64,000 bases of DNA, taken from assembly GCF_900116385.1 (NCBI RefSeq), contig NZ_FPCI01000001.1:1240001-1304000 (forward strand), written 5' to 3'. This document shows, piece by piece, positions 8,217 through 18,022 of the stretch. Position 1 is the first letter of the stretch. Each line of letters starts with the position of its first letter. The notes under the pieces were generated by a model, which did not search any database, was not told the origin of the DNA, and worked only from the letters and a program-made list of their open reading frames with translations. The translations under genes and the position numbers were made by a program. Source of the DNA: Pseudoxanthomonas sp. YR558. Lineage in GTDB: Bacteria > Pseudomonadota > Gammaproteobacteria > Xanthomonadales > Xanthomonadaceae.

Positions 8217-9110
8217 TCAGCGCAGGTGCTGGCCGAAGAAGGCGAGCGTGCGCTGCCAGGACAATGCCGCAGCGGCGGCGTCGTAGCGTGGCGTGGTGTC
8301 GTTGTGGAAGCCGTGGTTCGCGTCGGGATAGAGGTAGGCCGTGTAAGGCACGCCCGCGGCCTTCAACTGTTGCTCGTAGGCGGGCCATCCTGCGTTGACG
8401 CGCGTATCCAGCGCGGCGAATTGCAGCAGCAACGGCGCCTTGATGCGCGCCGCCTCTTCCGCGGTCGGCTGGCCGCCGTAGTACGGCACGCCGGCGTCGA
8501 CGACCTCCGGCAGGCGCGAGGCCAGCACGTTGGTCACCAGCCCGCCGAAGCAGAAACCGACCACGCCGAGCTTGCCGTTGCCGCGCGGTAGCGCATGCGC
8601 GAAGCGCGCGGCGGCTTCGAGATCGGCCATCACCTTCGCGCGATCCAGCGTGGCCTGCATCTCCCGCCCGGTGTCGTCGTTGCCGGGATACCCGCCCAGC
8701 GGATACAGCGCGTCCGGCGCGAACGCGATGAAGCCGGCCACGGCAAGGCGACGCGCGACATCCTCGATGTACGGATTCAGTCCGCGGTTCTCGTGCACCA
8801 CCAACACCACCGGATGCGGTCCCGGCTCGCGCGGCATCGCCAGCAAGCCGCGTCCTTCACCATGGCCCTGCGGCGCGGGGAACGTGCGATAGACCGTAGT
8901 GATGCGCGCATCGTCTACGGCCACCTGCGCAGCGAACGCGTACTGCGGCGCCAACGCCGCGAGCAACGCGGCCGCCGTCGTACCGCCGACGGCGAACTGC
9001 GCCGCGCCCGACAGGAAGCCGCGGCGGTCGACCCGGCCATGGACGTAGTCGTCGTACAGGTCCAGCACGCGCTGGTCGAACGCGGAAGCGGTGGCGCGCG
9101 ACGAATCCAT
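8217..9110 (-). CDS. Dienelactone hydrolase family protein, Tat-exported
   Basis: The 297-residue alpha/beta hydrolase has a twin-arginine signal (RRGFLSG at 29-35, then a hydrophobic stretch ending in AFA at about 60). The dienelactone hydrolase triad is visible: Cys187 in GFCFGGL, Asp235 in ALDTRVNAG and His266 in DANHGFHND. The substrate may be a lactone or ester; the classical chlorocatechol pathway is not encoded nearby, so a role there is not implied. The start at 9110 was chosen to place the Tat motif near residue 30. It lies 29 bases downstream of the prolyl iminopeptidase gene on the same strand. Confidence 0.88.
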   Translation of the reverse strand: MDSSRATASAFDQRVLDLYDDYVHGRVDRRGFLSGAAQFAVGGTTAAALLAALAPQYAFAAQVAVDDARITTVYRTFPAPQGHGEGRGLLAMPREPGPHPVVLVVHENRGLNPYIEDVARRLAVAGFIAFAPDALYPLGGYPGNDDTGREMQATLDRAKVMADLEAAARFAHALPRGNGKLGVVGFCFGGLVTNVLASRLPEVVDAGVPYYGGQPTAEEAARIKAPLLLQFAALDTRVNAGWPAYEQQLKAAGVPYTAYLYPDANHGFHNDTTPRYDAAAAALSWQRTLAFFGQHLR

Positions 9111-9139
9111 GAGCTTATCTCCGGTGCGGCGGTGTGCCG

Positions 9140-10081
9140 TCAGGCGAAGGCGTCCGTCGCGCGCACCAGCGCGTCGACGTTCTCGGCTTCGAACGCTGAA
9201 TGGCCCGAGGCGGGCGTGATCTCCAGCTTCGCCTTCGGCCAGGCCTTGTGCAGCTCCCACGCGTTGGCGACCGGGCAGACCACGTCATAGCGGCCATGCA
9301 CGATCACGCCCGGGATGTCGGCGATGCGCGGGGCGTCGCGCAGCAGCTGGTCTTCGACCTCGAAGAAGCCGCCGTTGACGAAGTAGTGATTCTCGATGCG
9401 CGCAAACGCGAGCGCGAATTCCGGCTCTTCGTGGCCACTGACGAAATCCGCATCGACGTGCAGGAAGCTGGTCGCGCCCTCCCACACGCTCCACGCCTTC
9501 GCCGCCGCCAGGCGCGTGGCCTTGTCGTCGGAGGTCAGGCGGCGATGGAACGCCGAGATCAGGTCGTGGCGTTCGACGGACGGAATCGCGGTGACGTAAT
9601 GCTCCCACGCATCGGGGAACAGGCGGCTCGCGCCTTCCTGGTAGAACCATTCCAGCTCCCAGCGGCGCAGCATGAAGATGCCGCGCAGCACCAGCTCGGT
9701 CACGCGCTGCGGATGCGCTTCGGCGTACGCCAGCGCCAGCGTCGAACCCCAGCTGCCGCCGAACACCTGCCAGCGCTCGATGCCGAGCTTTTCGCGCAGT
9801 TTCTCGATGTCGGCCACGAGGTCCCAAGTGGTGTTGCCTACCAGGTCCGCATGCGGCGTGGAGCGGCCGGAGCCGCGCTGGTCGAACAGCACGATGCGGT
9901 ACTTCGCGGGATCGTGGAAGCGGCGCATCTTCGGGCTGCAGCCCGCGCCCGGGCCACCGTGCAGCAGCACCACGGGCTTGCCCTGCGGGTTGCCGCATTG
10001 CTCGTAGTACAGCTCATGGCGGTCATCGACCTTCAGCGTGCCGGTGTCGAAGGGTTCGATATCGGGGTACAGCGTGCGCAT
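9140..10081 (-). CDS. pip: Prolyl iminopeptidase
   Basis: At 313 residues this is the length of the characterised Xanthomonas enzyme. The nucleophile elbow GGSWGS places Ser at residue 110; the acid lies in HGRYDVVCPV near 266 and the base in PASGHSAFE near 294, the same positions as in that enzyme. The oxyanion segment HGGPGAG is at 41-47. The enzyme removes N-terminal proline from peptides in the cytoplasm as an S33 alpha/beta hydrolase. There is no signal peptide. Confidence 0.95.
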   Translation of the reverse strand: MRTLYPDIEPFDTGTLKVDDRHELYYEQCGNPQGKPVVLLHGGPGAGCSPKMRRFHDPAKYRIVLFDQRGSGRSTPHADLVGNTTWDLVADIEKLREKLGIERWQVFGGSWGSTLALAYAEAHPQRVTELVLRGIFMLRRWELEWFYQEGASRLFPDAWEHYVTAIPSVERHDLISAFHRRLTSDDKATRLAAAKAWSVWEGATSFLHVDADFVSGHEEPEFALAFARIENHYFVNGGFFEVEDQLLRDAPRIADIPGVIVHGRYDVVCPVANAWELHKAWPKAKLEITPASGHSAFEAENVDALVRATDAFA

Positions 10082-10111
10082 GGGCGGCCCGTCCTGGAGG
10101 AAAGCGACAGT

Positions 10112-10981
10112 CTAGCGGCTCGCGTCTTGCCCTTCCGTGACGCGCCCAAGGGTCACGCGGTCCCGCTGCTCCAGGTCCGTCTCCGTGGCCACGTCGACGA
10201 AGCCGGCGGCGGTCATGAGCGCGCGGATCGCCGCGCCCTGGTCCCAGCCATGCTCCAGCAGCAACCAGCCGCCGGGCATGAGGTGCGTCGATGCGTCGCC
10301 CACGATCTCGCGGATCGCCTCCAGCCCGTCCGCCCCGGAGGACAACGCCGTCGGCGGCTCGAAGCGCAGGTCGCCCTGCGTCAGATGCGCGTCGCCGTCG
10401 GCGATGTAGGGCGGGTTGCTCGCGACCAGGTGGAAGTGTTCGCCCTGCAGCGGTGCAAACCAACTACCGTGGCGAAATTCGACGTTGGCGATGGCGTTCG
10501 ACACGCCGTTTGCGCGTGCGACGGCAAGCGCGTCTGCGCTGAAATCGGTCGCCACCACCTGCGCCTGCGGCCGCTCGCTCGCCAGCGACAGCGCGATCGC
10601 ACCGGTGCCGGTGCCGAGGTCGGCGATGCGCAACGGCCTGTCCGCCGGCAGCCGCTCCAGCGCCAGCTCGACCAGGCGCTCGGTTTCCGGGCGCGGGATC
10701 AAGGTGGCAGGCGACACCAGCAGGTCGAGCGTCCAGAAACCACGATGCCCGATCAGGTAGGCCACCGGCTCGCCGGCGATCCGGCGCGCCAGCAGCGCCT
10801 CGAACGCCGACGCGTCCGTGCCTGCCAGCGCGGCATCGCCATGCGCGAACAGCCAGGCGCGGTCGCGACCGATCACGTGCAGCAGCAGTTGCTCGGCTTC
10901 ATGCCGGGCGTCCAGGCCGGCCAGTCGGCTCGCGGCGGCGCGCAGGGCGTGGTCGAGACGCAGGGAGGCGGGATCGGACAT
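10112..10981 (-). CDS. prmC: Peptide chain release factor N(5)-glutamine methyltransferase
   Basis: A 289-residue class I methyltransferase that methylates the GGQ glutamine of release factors RF1 and RF2. The N-terminal helical domain (residues 1-75, [20 protein letters not shown]) binds the release factor. The SAM-binding motif is [16 protein letters not shown] and the catalytic NPPY motif appears as [10 protein letters not shown]. Possible starts are MSDP (10981), MHAM (10990) and a far upstream ATG at 11080; MSDP fits the usual N-terminus and none has a strong ribosome-binding site. It is divergent from ahpC and lies 30 bases upstream of pip. Confidence 0.93.
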   Translation of the reverse strand: MSDPASLRLDHALRAAASRLAGLDARHEAEQLLLHVIGRDRAWLFAHGDAALAGTDASAFEALLARRIAGEPVAYLIGHRGFWTLDLLVSPATLIPRPETERLVELALERLPADRPLRIADLGTGTGAIALSLASERPQAQVVATDFSADALAVARANGVSNAIANVEFRHGSWFAPLQGEHFHLVASNPPYIADGDAHLTQGDLRFEPPTALSSGADGLEAIREIVGDASTHLMPGGWLLLEHGWDQGAAIRALMTAAGFVDVATETDLEQRDRVTLGRVTEGQDASR

Positions 10982-11231
10982 GGCATGCATGGTACCGGGC
11001 GGCGGTGCCCCACACGCCCGCGCATCGCCGCGACGCACCATCATGGTGCTCAATGGCGTATGGAGCCCAGGAGGCTTCATAACGTGCTGGCGATAGCCTC
11101 GTTTAGACGTGGGCCGGCAAGAAAGCCTTGGGGACGTCTTGCTTCAGTCAGATTGCGGCTTATGTAAGTAACTGAAACATATTATTTTTTACTTAACCCT
11201 TGTCGGCAGTGTGTTCCGACCCCGTCTATCG
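10982..11231. other. prmC-ahpC intergenic region with an AT-rich island
   Basis: No gene is supported here. Between about 11158 and 11205 base composition turns sharply AT-rich in an otherwise very GC-rich window, and holds an imperfect inverted repeat: GTAAGTAA at 11164-11171 and TTACTTAA at 11189-11196. The OxyR-type operator follows directly. The island may be part of the ahpC control region, such as an UP-element-like or second regulator site, or may serve a divergent promoter. Confidence 0.5.
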
Positions 11232-11268
11232 ATAGTCAAAGACTATCTATCCAATTCCATCAATCGAT
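11232..11268 (+). promoter_or_regulatory. Predicted OxyR-binding site upstream of ahpC
   Basis: The sequence reads ATAG-N7-CTAT (11232-11246), a 7-base spacer, then ATTC-N7-CGAT (11254-11268). This matches the four-element OxyR layout ATAG-N7-CTAT-N7-ATAG-N7-CTAT, with the first pair perfect and the second degenerate (2 of 4 and 3 of 4 bases). It ends exactly where a -35-like TTGAGG begins, the classic activator position, and oxyR itself lies in the same cluster. Confidence 0.75.
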
Positions 11269-11297
11269 TTGAGGAATCAATAGCCGTTGCCTACCAT
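11269..11297 (+). promoter_or_regulatory. Predicted ahpC promoter
   Basis: A -35-like TTGAGG (11269-11274) and a -10-like TACCAT (11292-11297) are separated by exactly 17 bases. The -35 abuts the OxyR site. Both hexamers are imperfect, as expected for an activator-dependent promoter. Transcription would begin near 11304, giving a leader of about 40 bases before the ATG at 11343. Confidence 0.5.
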
Positions 11298-11342
11298 CGC
11301 CTCATCACTTCACCACACCCACTCCATCCACGAGGATCTTCC

Positions 11343-11906
11343 ATGTCCCTGATCAACACCGCGGTCCAGCCGTTCAAGACCACCGCCTTCCACAACGGCG
11401 AATTCGTCGAAGTCACCGACGGCACCCTGAAGGGCAAGTGGTCGGTCCTGATCTTCATGCCGGCCGCCTTCACCTTCAATTGCCCGACCGAAGTGGAAGA
11501 CGCCGCCGCCAATTACGCCGAGTTCCAGAAGGCCGGCGCCGAGGTCTACATCGTCACCACCGACACGCACTTCTCGCACAAGGTGTGGCACGAAACCTCC
11601 CCGGCGGTGGGCAAGGCCCAGTTTCCGCTGGTTGGCGACCCGACCCACCAGCTGACCCGCGCGTTCGGCGTGCACATCGAGGAAGAAGGCCTGGCCCTGC
11701 GTGGCACCTTCGTCATCAACCCGGAAGGCGTCATCAAGACCGCCGAAGTCCACAGCAACGAGATCGCCCGTGACGTGTCGGAAACCCTGCGCAAGCTGAA
11801 GGCCGCGCAGTTCACCGCCGCCAACCCCGGCCAAGTCTGCCCGGCCAAGTGGAAGGAAGGCGCACAGACGATCGCCCCGTCGCTGGACCTGGTCGGCAAG
11901 ATCTAA
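11343..11906 (+). CDS. ahpC: Alkyl hydroperoxide reductase subunit C (typical 2-Cys peroxiredoxin)
   Basis: The 187-residue product is full length. The peroxidatic Cys47 lies in [11 protein letters not shown] and the resolving Cys166 in PGQVCPAKW. It reduces hydrogen peroxide and organic peroxides and is recycled by AhpF, whose gene follows. The start at 11343 has a GAGG ribosome-binding site about 8 bases upstream and gives the standard MSLINT N-terminus; the frame stays open upstream, but that part overlaps the operator. It is expected to be OxyR-controlled. Confidence 0.97.
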   Translation: MSLINTAVQPFKTTAFHNGEFVEVTDGTLKGKWSVLIFMPAAFTFNCPTEVEDAAANYAEFQKAGAEVYIVTTDTHFSHKVWHETSPAVGKAQFPLVGDPTHQLTRAFGVHIEEEGLALRGTFVINPEGVIKTAEVHSNEIARDVSETLRKLKAAQFTAANPGQVCPAKWKEGAQTIAPSLDLVGKI

Positions 11907-11968
11907 GCGTCACCGCAGCACCGGCGCATCCCCGCGCGGATGCGCCATCGCGACACCGCATCACGCCA

Positions 11969-11991
11969 CCTCCGGGCCACGGGCCCGGAGG
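11969..11991 (+). terminator. Stem-loop downstream of ahpC
   Basis: A perfect 10-bp GC-rich stem (CCTCCGGGCC / GGCCCGGAGG) with a 3-base loop lies 62 bases after the ahpC stop. No T-run follows, so it is not a canonical terminator. It may stabilise the ahpC transcript or cause partial termination, giving more AhpC than AhpF. Confidence 0.5.
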
Positions 11992-12002
11992 CTGGTCCGG
12001 AC

Positions 12003-12087
12003 GTTTGCAGCAGCGGCATGCGCCGCTTGCCGGTTCCCTCCTCCCTGACCGGCGTCCCTCTCCCCGGCACATGCCGCTTCTGCAAAC
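12003..12087. repeat. Long imperfect inverted repeat between ahpC and ahpF
   Basis: An 18-base arm at 12003-12020 (GTTTGCAGCAGCGGCATG) pairs with 12070-12087 (CATGCCGCTTCTGCAAAC) with a single mismatch. The 49-base interior holds a smaller pair (GCCGGT / ACCGGC). The unit lies just past the stem-loop at 11969-11991 and about 60 bases before ahpF. It could form a large RNA hairpin or be a small repeat element of the genome. Confidence 0.65.
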
Positions 12088-12145
12088 GCCTGACTTCCTC
12101 TTCCCCCGGTTCTCTTCCCAGAATCCCTCCACGGAGACGTTCGCC

Positions 12146-13732
12146 ATGCTGGACGCCAATCTGAAGACGCAGCTCACCGCCTACATGGAAAAGGCCGTGC
12201 GCCCGATCCACATCATTGCGCAGCTGGACGACAGCGCCGGCTCCGCCGAGCTGCAGGCGCTGTTGAAGGACCTGCAGGACGTCTCCGACAAGATCACCGT
12301 CACCGAGCAGCGTGGCGGCGAACGCACGCCGTCGTTCGCGCTGACCTCGCCCGGCCATGACATCCACCTGGCCTTCGCCGGCTTGCCGATGGGGCATGAG
12401 TTCACCTCGTTGGTGCTGGCGTTGCTGCAGGTCGGCGGCCATCCGTCGAAACTCGCGCAGGACGTGATCGAACAGATTCGTTCGCTCGACGGCGAGTACC
12501 GCTTCGAAACCTATTTCTCGCTGTCGTGCCAGAACTGCCCGGACGTCGTGCAGGCGCTGAACCTGATGGCGGTGCTGAATCCGAAGATCCAGCACGTCGC
12601 CATCGACGGCGCGCTGTTCCAGCAGGAAGTCGAGCAGCGCGAGGTGATGTCGGTGCCGACGATCTTCCTCAACGGCGAGGTATTCGGCGCCGGCCGCATG
12701 GGCGTGGAAGAAATCGTCGCCAAGCTCGATACCAACGCCGGCAAGCGCGATGCCGAGAAGATCAAGGCCAAGGCGCCCTACGACGTGCTCGTCGTCGGTG
12801 GTGGCCCGGCCGGCGCCGCCGCCGCCATTTACGCTGCGCGCAAGGGCATCCGCACCGGCGTGGCGGCCGAACGCTTCGGCGGCCAGGTGTTGGACACGAT
12901 GGCGATCGAGAACTTCATTTCCGTGCCGTATACCGAAGGCCCGAAGCTCGCCGCCGCGCTGGAGCAGCACGTCAAGGACTACCAGGTCGACGTGATGAAC
13001 CTGCAGCGCGCGGAGAAGCTGGTGCCTGCCGGTGCCGATGGCCTGGTCGGGATCCAGCTCGCCAACGGCGCCTCGCTGAAGTCGAAGACAGTGATCCTCT
13101 CCACCGGTGCCCGCTGGCGGCAGATGAACGTGCCCGGCGAGAACGAGTACCGCAACAAGGGCGTGGCCTACTGCCCGCACTGCGACGGTCCGCTCTTCAA
13201 GGGCAAGCGCGTGGCGGTGATCGGCGGCGGCAACTCCGGCGTCGAGGCCGCGATAGACCTGGCCGGCATCGTCGCCCACGTGACCCTGATCGAGTTCGAC
13301 AGCCAGCTGCGTGCCGACGATGTGCTGCAGCGCAAGCTCCGCAGCCTGCCGAACGTGCGCATCGTCACCAGCGCACAGACGACGGAAGTCCTGGGCGACG
13401 GCAGCAAGGTCAACGGCCTGGTCTACAAGGACCGCACCGGTGGCGATACGCACCGCGTCGAACTGGAAGGCATCTTCGTGCAGATCGGCCTGCTGCCGAA
13501 CACCGAGTGGCTGAAGGGCGTGGTGGCGCTGAGTCCGCGCGGCGAGATCATCGTCGACGACCGCGGCCAGACCAGCGTGCCAGGCGTGTTCGCGGCTGGC
13601 GACGCCACCACCGTGCCGTACAAGCAGATCGTCATCGCCATGGGCGAAGGTTCGAAGGCCGCGTTGAGCGCCTTCGACCACCTGATCCGCACCTCGGCCC
13701 CGGTGGAAGCGGCAGACGCAGTCGCGGCATGA
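12146..13732 (+). CDS. ahpF: Alkyl hydroperoxide reductase subunit F
   Basis: The 528-residue flavoprotein passes electrons from NADH to AhpC. The N-terminal double thioredoxin-fold domain carries a CxxC at Cys128/Cys131 (SCQNCPD). The thioredoxin-reductase-like part starts with the FAD motif [18 protein letters not shown] near 213, and its redox CxxC is in [10 protein letters not shown] near 345. The NADH site is [19 protein letters not shown]. The ATG at 12146 gives the family N-terminus; the frame runs on upstream through the inverted repeat without family similarity. It is the second gene of the peroxide module, followed by oxyR. Confidence 0.97.
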   Translation: MLDANLKTQLTAYMEKAVRPIHIIAQLDDSAGSAELQALLKDLQDVSDKITVTEQRGGERTPSFALTSPGHDIHLAFAGLPMGHEFTSLVLALLQVGGHPSKLAQDVIEQIRSLDGEYRFETYFSLSCQNCPDVVQALNLMAVLNPKIQHVAIDGALFQQEVEQREVMSVPTIFLNGEVFGAGRMGVEEIVAKLDTNAGKRDAEKIKAKAPYDVLVVGGGPAGAAAAIYAARKGIRTGVAAERFGGQVLDTMAIENFISVPYTEGPKLAAALEQHVKDYQVDVMNLQRAEKLVPAGADGLVGIQLANGASLKSKTVILSTGARWRQMNVPGENEYRNKGVAYCPHCDGPLFKGKRVAVIGGGNSGVEAAIDLAGIVAHVTLIEFDSQLRADDVLQRKLRSLPNVRIVTSAQTTEVLGDGSKVNGLVYKDRTGGDTHRVELEGIFVQIGLLPNTEWLKGVVALSPRGEIIVDDRGQTSVPGVFAAGDATTVPYKQIVIAMGEGSKAALSAFDHLIRTSAPVEAADAVAA

Positions 13733-13740
13733 TGTGCCGA

Positions 13741-13761
13741 GCGGGCGGCCCGGCCGCCCGC
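13741..13761 (+). terminator. Stem-loop between ahpF and oxyR
   Basis: GCGGGCGG at 13741-13748 pairs perfectly with CCGCCCGC at 13754-13761 across a 5-base loop, 8 bases after the ahpF stop and 27 bases before the oxyR ATG. There is no T-run, so it may only reduce read-through from ahpF into oxyR. Confidence 0.4.
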
Positions 13762-13788
13762 CCTGCGGTTCCTTGAGGGAGGGTTCCG

Positions 13789-14748
13789 ATGAATCTGCGC
13801 GACCTGAAGTACCTGGTGGCCCTGGCCGACCACAAGCATTTCGGCCGGGCCGCTGCTGCGTGCTACGTCAGCCAGCCCACGCTCTCCACGCAGATCAAGA
13901 AGCTGGAGGACGAACTGGGCGTGCCGCTGGTGGAGCGCGCGCCGCGCAAGGTCATGCTGACGCCAGCCGGGCGCGATGCCGCGGACCGCGCGCGCCGCAT
14001 CGTGGCCGAGGTCGAGCAGATGAAGGAGGCCGCGCGCCGCAGCCAGGATCCCGAGGCCGGCACCGTGCGGCTCGGCATCTTCCCCACCCTCGGCCCCTAC
14101 CTGCTGCCCCACGTCGTGCCGCGCATCCGCACGCGCTTCCCGGACCTGGAACTGCTGCTGGTCGAGGAGAAGAGCGACGTGCTCCTCTCGCGCCTGCGCG
14201 AAGGCAAGCTCGATGCCGGCCTGCTGGCGTTGCCGGTGGCCGACGACCAGTTGCACACCGAATTCCTGTTCGAAGAGCCGTTCGTGCTCGCCGTGCCCGA
14301 ATCGCATGCGCTCGCTCGCCGCGACTCGCTGGCCTTGGCGGAGCTCGCCGACCAACGCCTGCTGCTACTTGAGGACGGGCACTGCCTGCGCGAACAGGCG
14401 CTCGATGTGTGCCGCCTTTCGGGCGCGAACGAGAAGTCCGAGTTCCGCGCCACCAGCCTGGAAACCCTGCGCCAGATGGTCGCCGCCGATGTCGGCATCA
14501 CCCTGCTGCCGACGCTGGCGGTGAAGCCGCCCGTGGCGCGATCGGAGAACATCCACTTGCTGGGCTTCAGCGATTCGCACCCGAGCCGGCAGATCGCGAT
14601 GGTGTGGCGGAAGAGTTCGGCGATGAGCGATTTCCTGCTGCAATTGGCGTGCGTGTTCCGCGAACTGCCTCCCAGCCTCTTCGAACCCGATACAGGCGGT
14701 GCGCAACCGCCGGCTGGACGCCCCACGCCGCGCGCGCGCGCGGCTTGA
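13789..14748 (+). CDS. oxyR: Hydrogen-peroxide-inducible genes activator OxyR (LysR family)
   Basis: The 319-residue LysR regulator has a winged helix-turn-helix at residues 1-60 (FGRAAAACYVSQPTLSTQI). The redox pair falls at Cys199 and Cys208 (GHCLREQALDVC), the same numbers as in E. coli OxyR, so disulfide-based peroxide sensing should be conserved. The last 18 residues (PPAGRPTPRARAA) are a Pro/Arg/Ala-rich extension. It lies 56 bases after ahpF in the same direction, a common xanthomonad order, and probably acts on the ahpC operator. Confidence 0.95.
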   Translation: MNLRDLKYLVALADHKHFGRAAAACYVSQPTLSTQIKKLEDELGVPLVERAPRKVMLTPAGRDAADRARRIVAEVEQMKEAARRSQDPEAGTVRLGIFPTLGPYLLPHVVPRIRTRFPDLELLLVEEKSDVLLSRLREGKLDAGLLALPVADDQLHTEFLFEEPFVLAVPESHALARRDSLALAELADQRLLLLEDGHCLREQALDVCRLSGANEKSEFRATSLETLRQMVAADVGITLLPTLAVKPPVARSENIHLLGFSDSHPSRQIAMVWRKSSAMSDFLLQLACVFRELPPSLFEPDTGGAQPPAGRPTPRARAA

Positions 14749-14861
14749 ACCGAGCCGCCTTCCGGGCTACGGTAAGGCGGCAAACAGGACTCCGATGGGC
14801 GGCGCGGCGACGCGTCGCCCGTTTCCTTTTGCGCGACCCCAAAATCCACAGAGGACCCCCG

Positions 14862-15302
14862 ATGAACAACACCCGCACCAGCGGCCTGCCGCCCTCGCTT
14901 CCCCCGCTCGTCGTGTCCAGCCGCGATTTGTCGCGCCTGGAGGCCTTGCTCGATACGCCCGTGCTGCGCCGGCACCCGGCTGCGCTCGCGCTGATGGACG
15001 AACTGAACCGCGCCGACGTGCGCACGCCGGACCGGATGCCGGACAACGTGGTGACGATGCACTCGCGCGTGGAGTGCGACGACGAACTCACCGGCGAACA
15101 CCATCGCCTGACCCTGGTGTATCCCCACGAAGCGAAGGTCGAGACCGGACGCGTGTCCGTGCTGGCGCCCGTCGGCAGCGCCCTGCTCGGTGTCGCCATC
15201 GGCCAGACGATCGACTGGCATGCGCCCGGCAACCGCCCGCTGCGCCTGCGGGTCACCGCCATCGACTACCAACCCGAAGCCAGCGGCGACCTGCACCGCT
15301 GA
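14862..15302 (+). CDS. rnk: Nucleoside diphosphate kinase regulator (GreA/GreB C-terminal-like)
   Basis: The 146-residue protein has an N-terminal helical segment ([15 protein letters not shown]) and a C-terminal FKBP-like domain ([14 protein letters not shown] strand, then [15 protein letters not shown]) typical of Rnk. Rnk binds RNA polymerase near the secondary channel and was first described as affecting nucleoside diphosphate kinase levels. Two basic N-terminal insertions make it slightly longer than E. coli Rnk. It stands alone between oxyR and tal. Confidence 0.88.
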   Translation: MNNTRTSGLPPSLPPLVVSSRDLSRLEALLDTPVLRRHPAALALMDELNRADVRTPDRMPDNVVTMHSRVECDDELTGEHHRLTLVYPHEAKVETGRVSVLAPVGSALLGVAIGQTIDWHAPGNRPLRLRVTAIDYQPEASGDLHR

Positions 15303-15414
15303 GCGCGCAACCCGCGCTATCGCGTCAATCCACGAAAAGTACGCTCCCGCGGCCGGGCCTGCCCCCGCGGGACAGGGCATACTTGTCGCCCGATTCCCCC
15401 GCCTCGCCGACCCC

Positions 15415-16380
15415 ATGTCCGATACGTCCCCCTCCAAGCTGCAGCAGCTCCGCGAACTCTCCGTCGTCGTCGCCGATACCGGTGACTACGACGCCATCAA
15501 GCGCCTCAAGCCGGTGGACTGCACCACCAATCCCACGCTGGTGAAGAAGGCGCTGGACCTGCCGGTGTACGCCGAGCTGATCGAAGAACACCTCGCCTGG
15601 GCGCGCGCGCAGGGTGGCGGTGATGCGCTGGTGGACGAGGTGGTCGATCGCCTGACCGTCGGCGTTGGCGCGAAGCTCGCCGGCCTGATCCCCGGCCGCG
15701 TCTCCACCGAAGTCGACGCCGACCAGGCCTACGACACCGCTGCGACGGTAGCCAAGGCGCGCAAGTTCGTGCAGATGTACGCCGACCAGGGCATCGGCCG
15801 CGATCGCATCCTGATCAAGGTCGCCTCCACCTGGGAGGGCGTGGAAGCCGCACGCGTGCTGCAGGCCGAAGGCATCGACTGCAACCTCACCCTGATCTTC
15901 AACCCCACCCAGGCGATCGCCTGCGCGGAAGCCGGCGCGTTCCTGATCTCTCCGTTCGTGGGCCGCATCCTCGACTGGTACGTGGCCAACGGCCAGGCGC
16001 CGGCGACCATCGACGAAGACCCGGGCGTAGTGTTCGTGCGCGGCGTCTACGCTGAATTCAAGCGCCGCGGCTCGCCCACCGTGGTGATGGGCGCGTCGTT
16101 CCGCTCCACCGCGCAGATCGAGGCATTGGCCGGCTGCGACCGGCTGACCATTTCGCCCGACCTGCTGGAGAAGCTGGACCAGGACCATGGCGAGCTGCCG
16201 CGCAAGCTGTCGCCCGCCGCTGCTGAAGCGGTCACTGCGGCACCGGTGACGGCCGACAGCTTCGCCGCCGCGATCGACGCCGATCCGATGGCGAAGGAAA
16301 AGCTCGCGACCGGCATCGAGATCTTCGCCAAGGACCTGGCCGCCCTGCGCACGACCATCCGCGAGAAGCTCACCGCGTGA
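15415..16380 (+). CDS. tal: Transaldolase
   Basis: At 321 residues this is a full-length class I transaldolase of the non-oxidative pentose phosphate pathway. The Schiff-base lysine is Lys135 in RILIKVAST, and the N-terminal [12 protein letters not shown] motif is intact. The ATG at 15415 ([12 protein letters not shown]) matches the family N-terminus. The stop codon overlaps the GTG start of the next gene, indicating translational coupling with a small membrane-anchored protein. Confidence 0.95.
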   Translation: MSDTSPSKLQQLRELSVVVADTGDYDAIKRLKPVDCTTNPTLVKKALDLPVYAELIEEHLAWARAQGGGDALVDEVVDRLTVGVGAKLAGLIPGRVSTEVDADQAYDTAATVAKARKFVQMYADQGIGRDRILIKVASTWEGVEAARVLQAEGIDCNLTLIFNPTQAIACAEAGAFLISPFVGRILDWYVANGQAPATIDEDPGVVFVRGVYAEFKRRGSPTVVMGASFRSTAQIEALAGCDRLTISPDLLEKLDQDHGELPRKLSPAAAEAVTAAPVTADSFAAAIDADPMAKEKLATGIEIFAKDLAALRTTIREKLTA

Positions 16381-17018
16381 GCCTGCGCACCCTGCTGGTG
16401 ATCGGCATCCTCGTCTGCATGGCGGGGTGGTGGTTCTCCGACAAGCGCCACGGCCCGAAGGCACCCGCGTCCGCCGGCGACCTGACGCTGGCCTGCCCGT
16501 TGCCGCCCCGCGTGGCATCGGGCGAACCGCCATTGCAGACGGATGTGCCGGGCGGCGTGGCGCCGTTCGCGCTGGATGCCGCCACGCTGACCCCTCTCGC
16601 GGGCTTCAGCGTGGAAGCCCGCGTGCTGTCGCGCGAGGACTACAGCAGCGGCCGCGAGTCGGATCTGTCGCCGACCGACCTCGCGCTGGGTTGGGCCCGC
16701 ATGACCGAGGACGCGGTGATCGATGCGCTGGACATCAGCCAGTCATCGCGCTGGTACCACTACCGCTGGAGCGACCAGCCGCCGCTGCCGCCGAACGAGA
16801 TCGCCAGCAGCAGCGCCAACATGCACATGATCCCCGGCAACGACAGCGTCGCGCAGGCGCTCGCCGGCGTACGCAAGGGCGAGCGCGTGCGGATCGATGG
16901 CTGGCTGGTGGAAGCCAATGCACGCGACGGCTGGCGCTGGCGCAGCTCCACCAGCCGCACCGATACCGGTGGCGGCGCCTGCGAAGTGGTCTACGTCTGC
17001 GGCGTCACCCGGCTGTAA
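16377..17018 (+). CDS. Membrane-anchored protein of unknown function, coupled to tal
   Basis: I do not recognise a characterised family. The 213-residue product begins at a GTG overlapping the tal stop, with one N-terminal transmembrane anchor (residues 4-20, [17 protein letters not shown]). A globular, probably periplasmic domain follows, with conserved-looking blocks: [31 protein letters not shown] and [12 protein letters not shown]. The C-terminus holds two cysteines ([10 protein letters not shown]) that could form a disulfide. The order and overlap suggest co-translation with transaldolase, without an obvious metabolic link. Confidence 0.75.
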   Translation: MSLRTLLVIGILVCMAGWWFSDKRHGPKAPASAGDLTLACPLPPRVASGEPPLQTDVPGGVAPFALDAATLTPLAGFSVEARVLSREDYSSGRESDLSPTDLALGWARMTEDAVIDALDISQSSRWYHYRWSDQPPLPPNEIASSSANMHMIPGNDSVAQALAGVRKGERVRIDGWLVEANARDGWRWRSSTSRTDTGGGACEVVYVCGVTRL

Positions 17019-17039
17019 GGCCGGGCAACGTCCTGGGCC

Positions 17040-17690
<651 letters not shown>

Positions 17691-17720
17691 GGCGAACCTC
17701 GTGTGTCGGGAGAAAGCGGA

Positions 17721-17990
17721 TCAGGCCGGCAGGATGCCCAGGCCTTCGTCGTCGCCTTCCAAGATGGGGCCGTTGTCGCCCGAATCCAGTCCCAGGCCCT
17801 TCACGACCCCTTCCGCCTCGGGGAACGCTGCGTCCGGCACACAGACCCGCAGCACGCCAAACAGCGGCAGTTCGCCCATGCCGCCCAGCAGCGATTCGCC
17901 GAACACAAACGCGGGAATCTCTACCTCCTCCAGTGCGTGCTTCACCAGATGGGCATCGAACAGGTTGTCGGCCAGGTAGACCACGCGCAT
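17721..17990 (-). CDS. DUF2007 domain protein
   Basis: A small 89-residue protein with the DUF2007 pattern: VYLADNLFDAHLVKHALEE, then a short AFVFGESLLGGMGELP loop and a beta segment (LRVCVPDAAFPEAE). The fold is related to signal-transduction PII-like or ACT-like small domains, but no function is established. It lies between the glutathione transferase and msrA genes on the same strand, 32 and 30 bases from them, so the three may form an operon. Confidence 0.82.
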   Translation of the reverse strand: MRVVYLADNLFDAHLVKHALEEVEIPAFVFGESLLGGMGELPLFGVLRVCVPDAAFPEAEGVVKGLGLDSGDNGPILEGDDEGLGILPA

Positions 17991-18022
17991 GGATACGTCC
18001 TCCGCGGCCAGCCTACACCCGC

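Noticed and set aside
11903..13681. A 592-codon antisense frame over ahpF
   Set aside because: Shadow of ahpF without signal, motif or ribosome-binding site.
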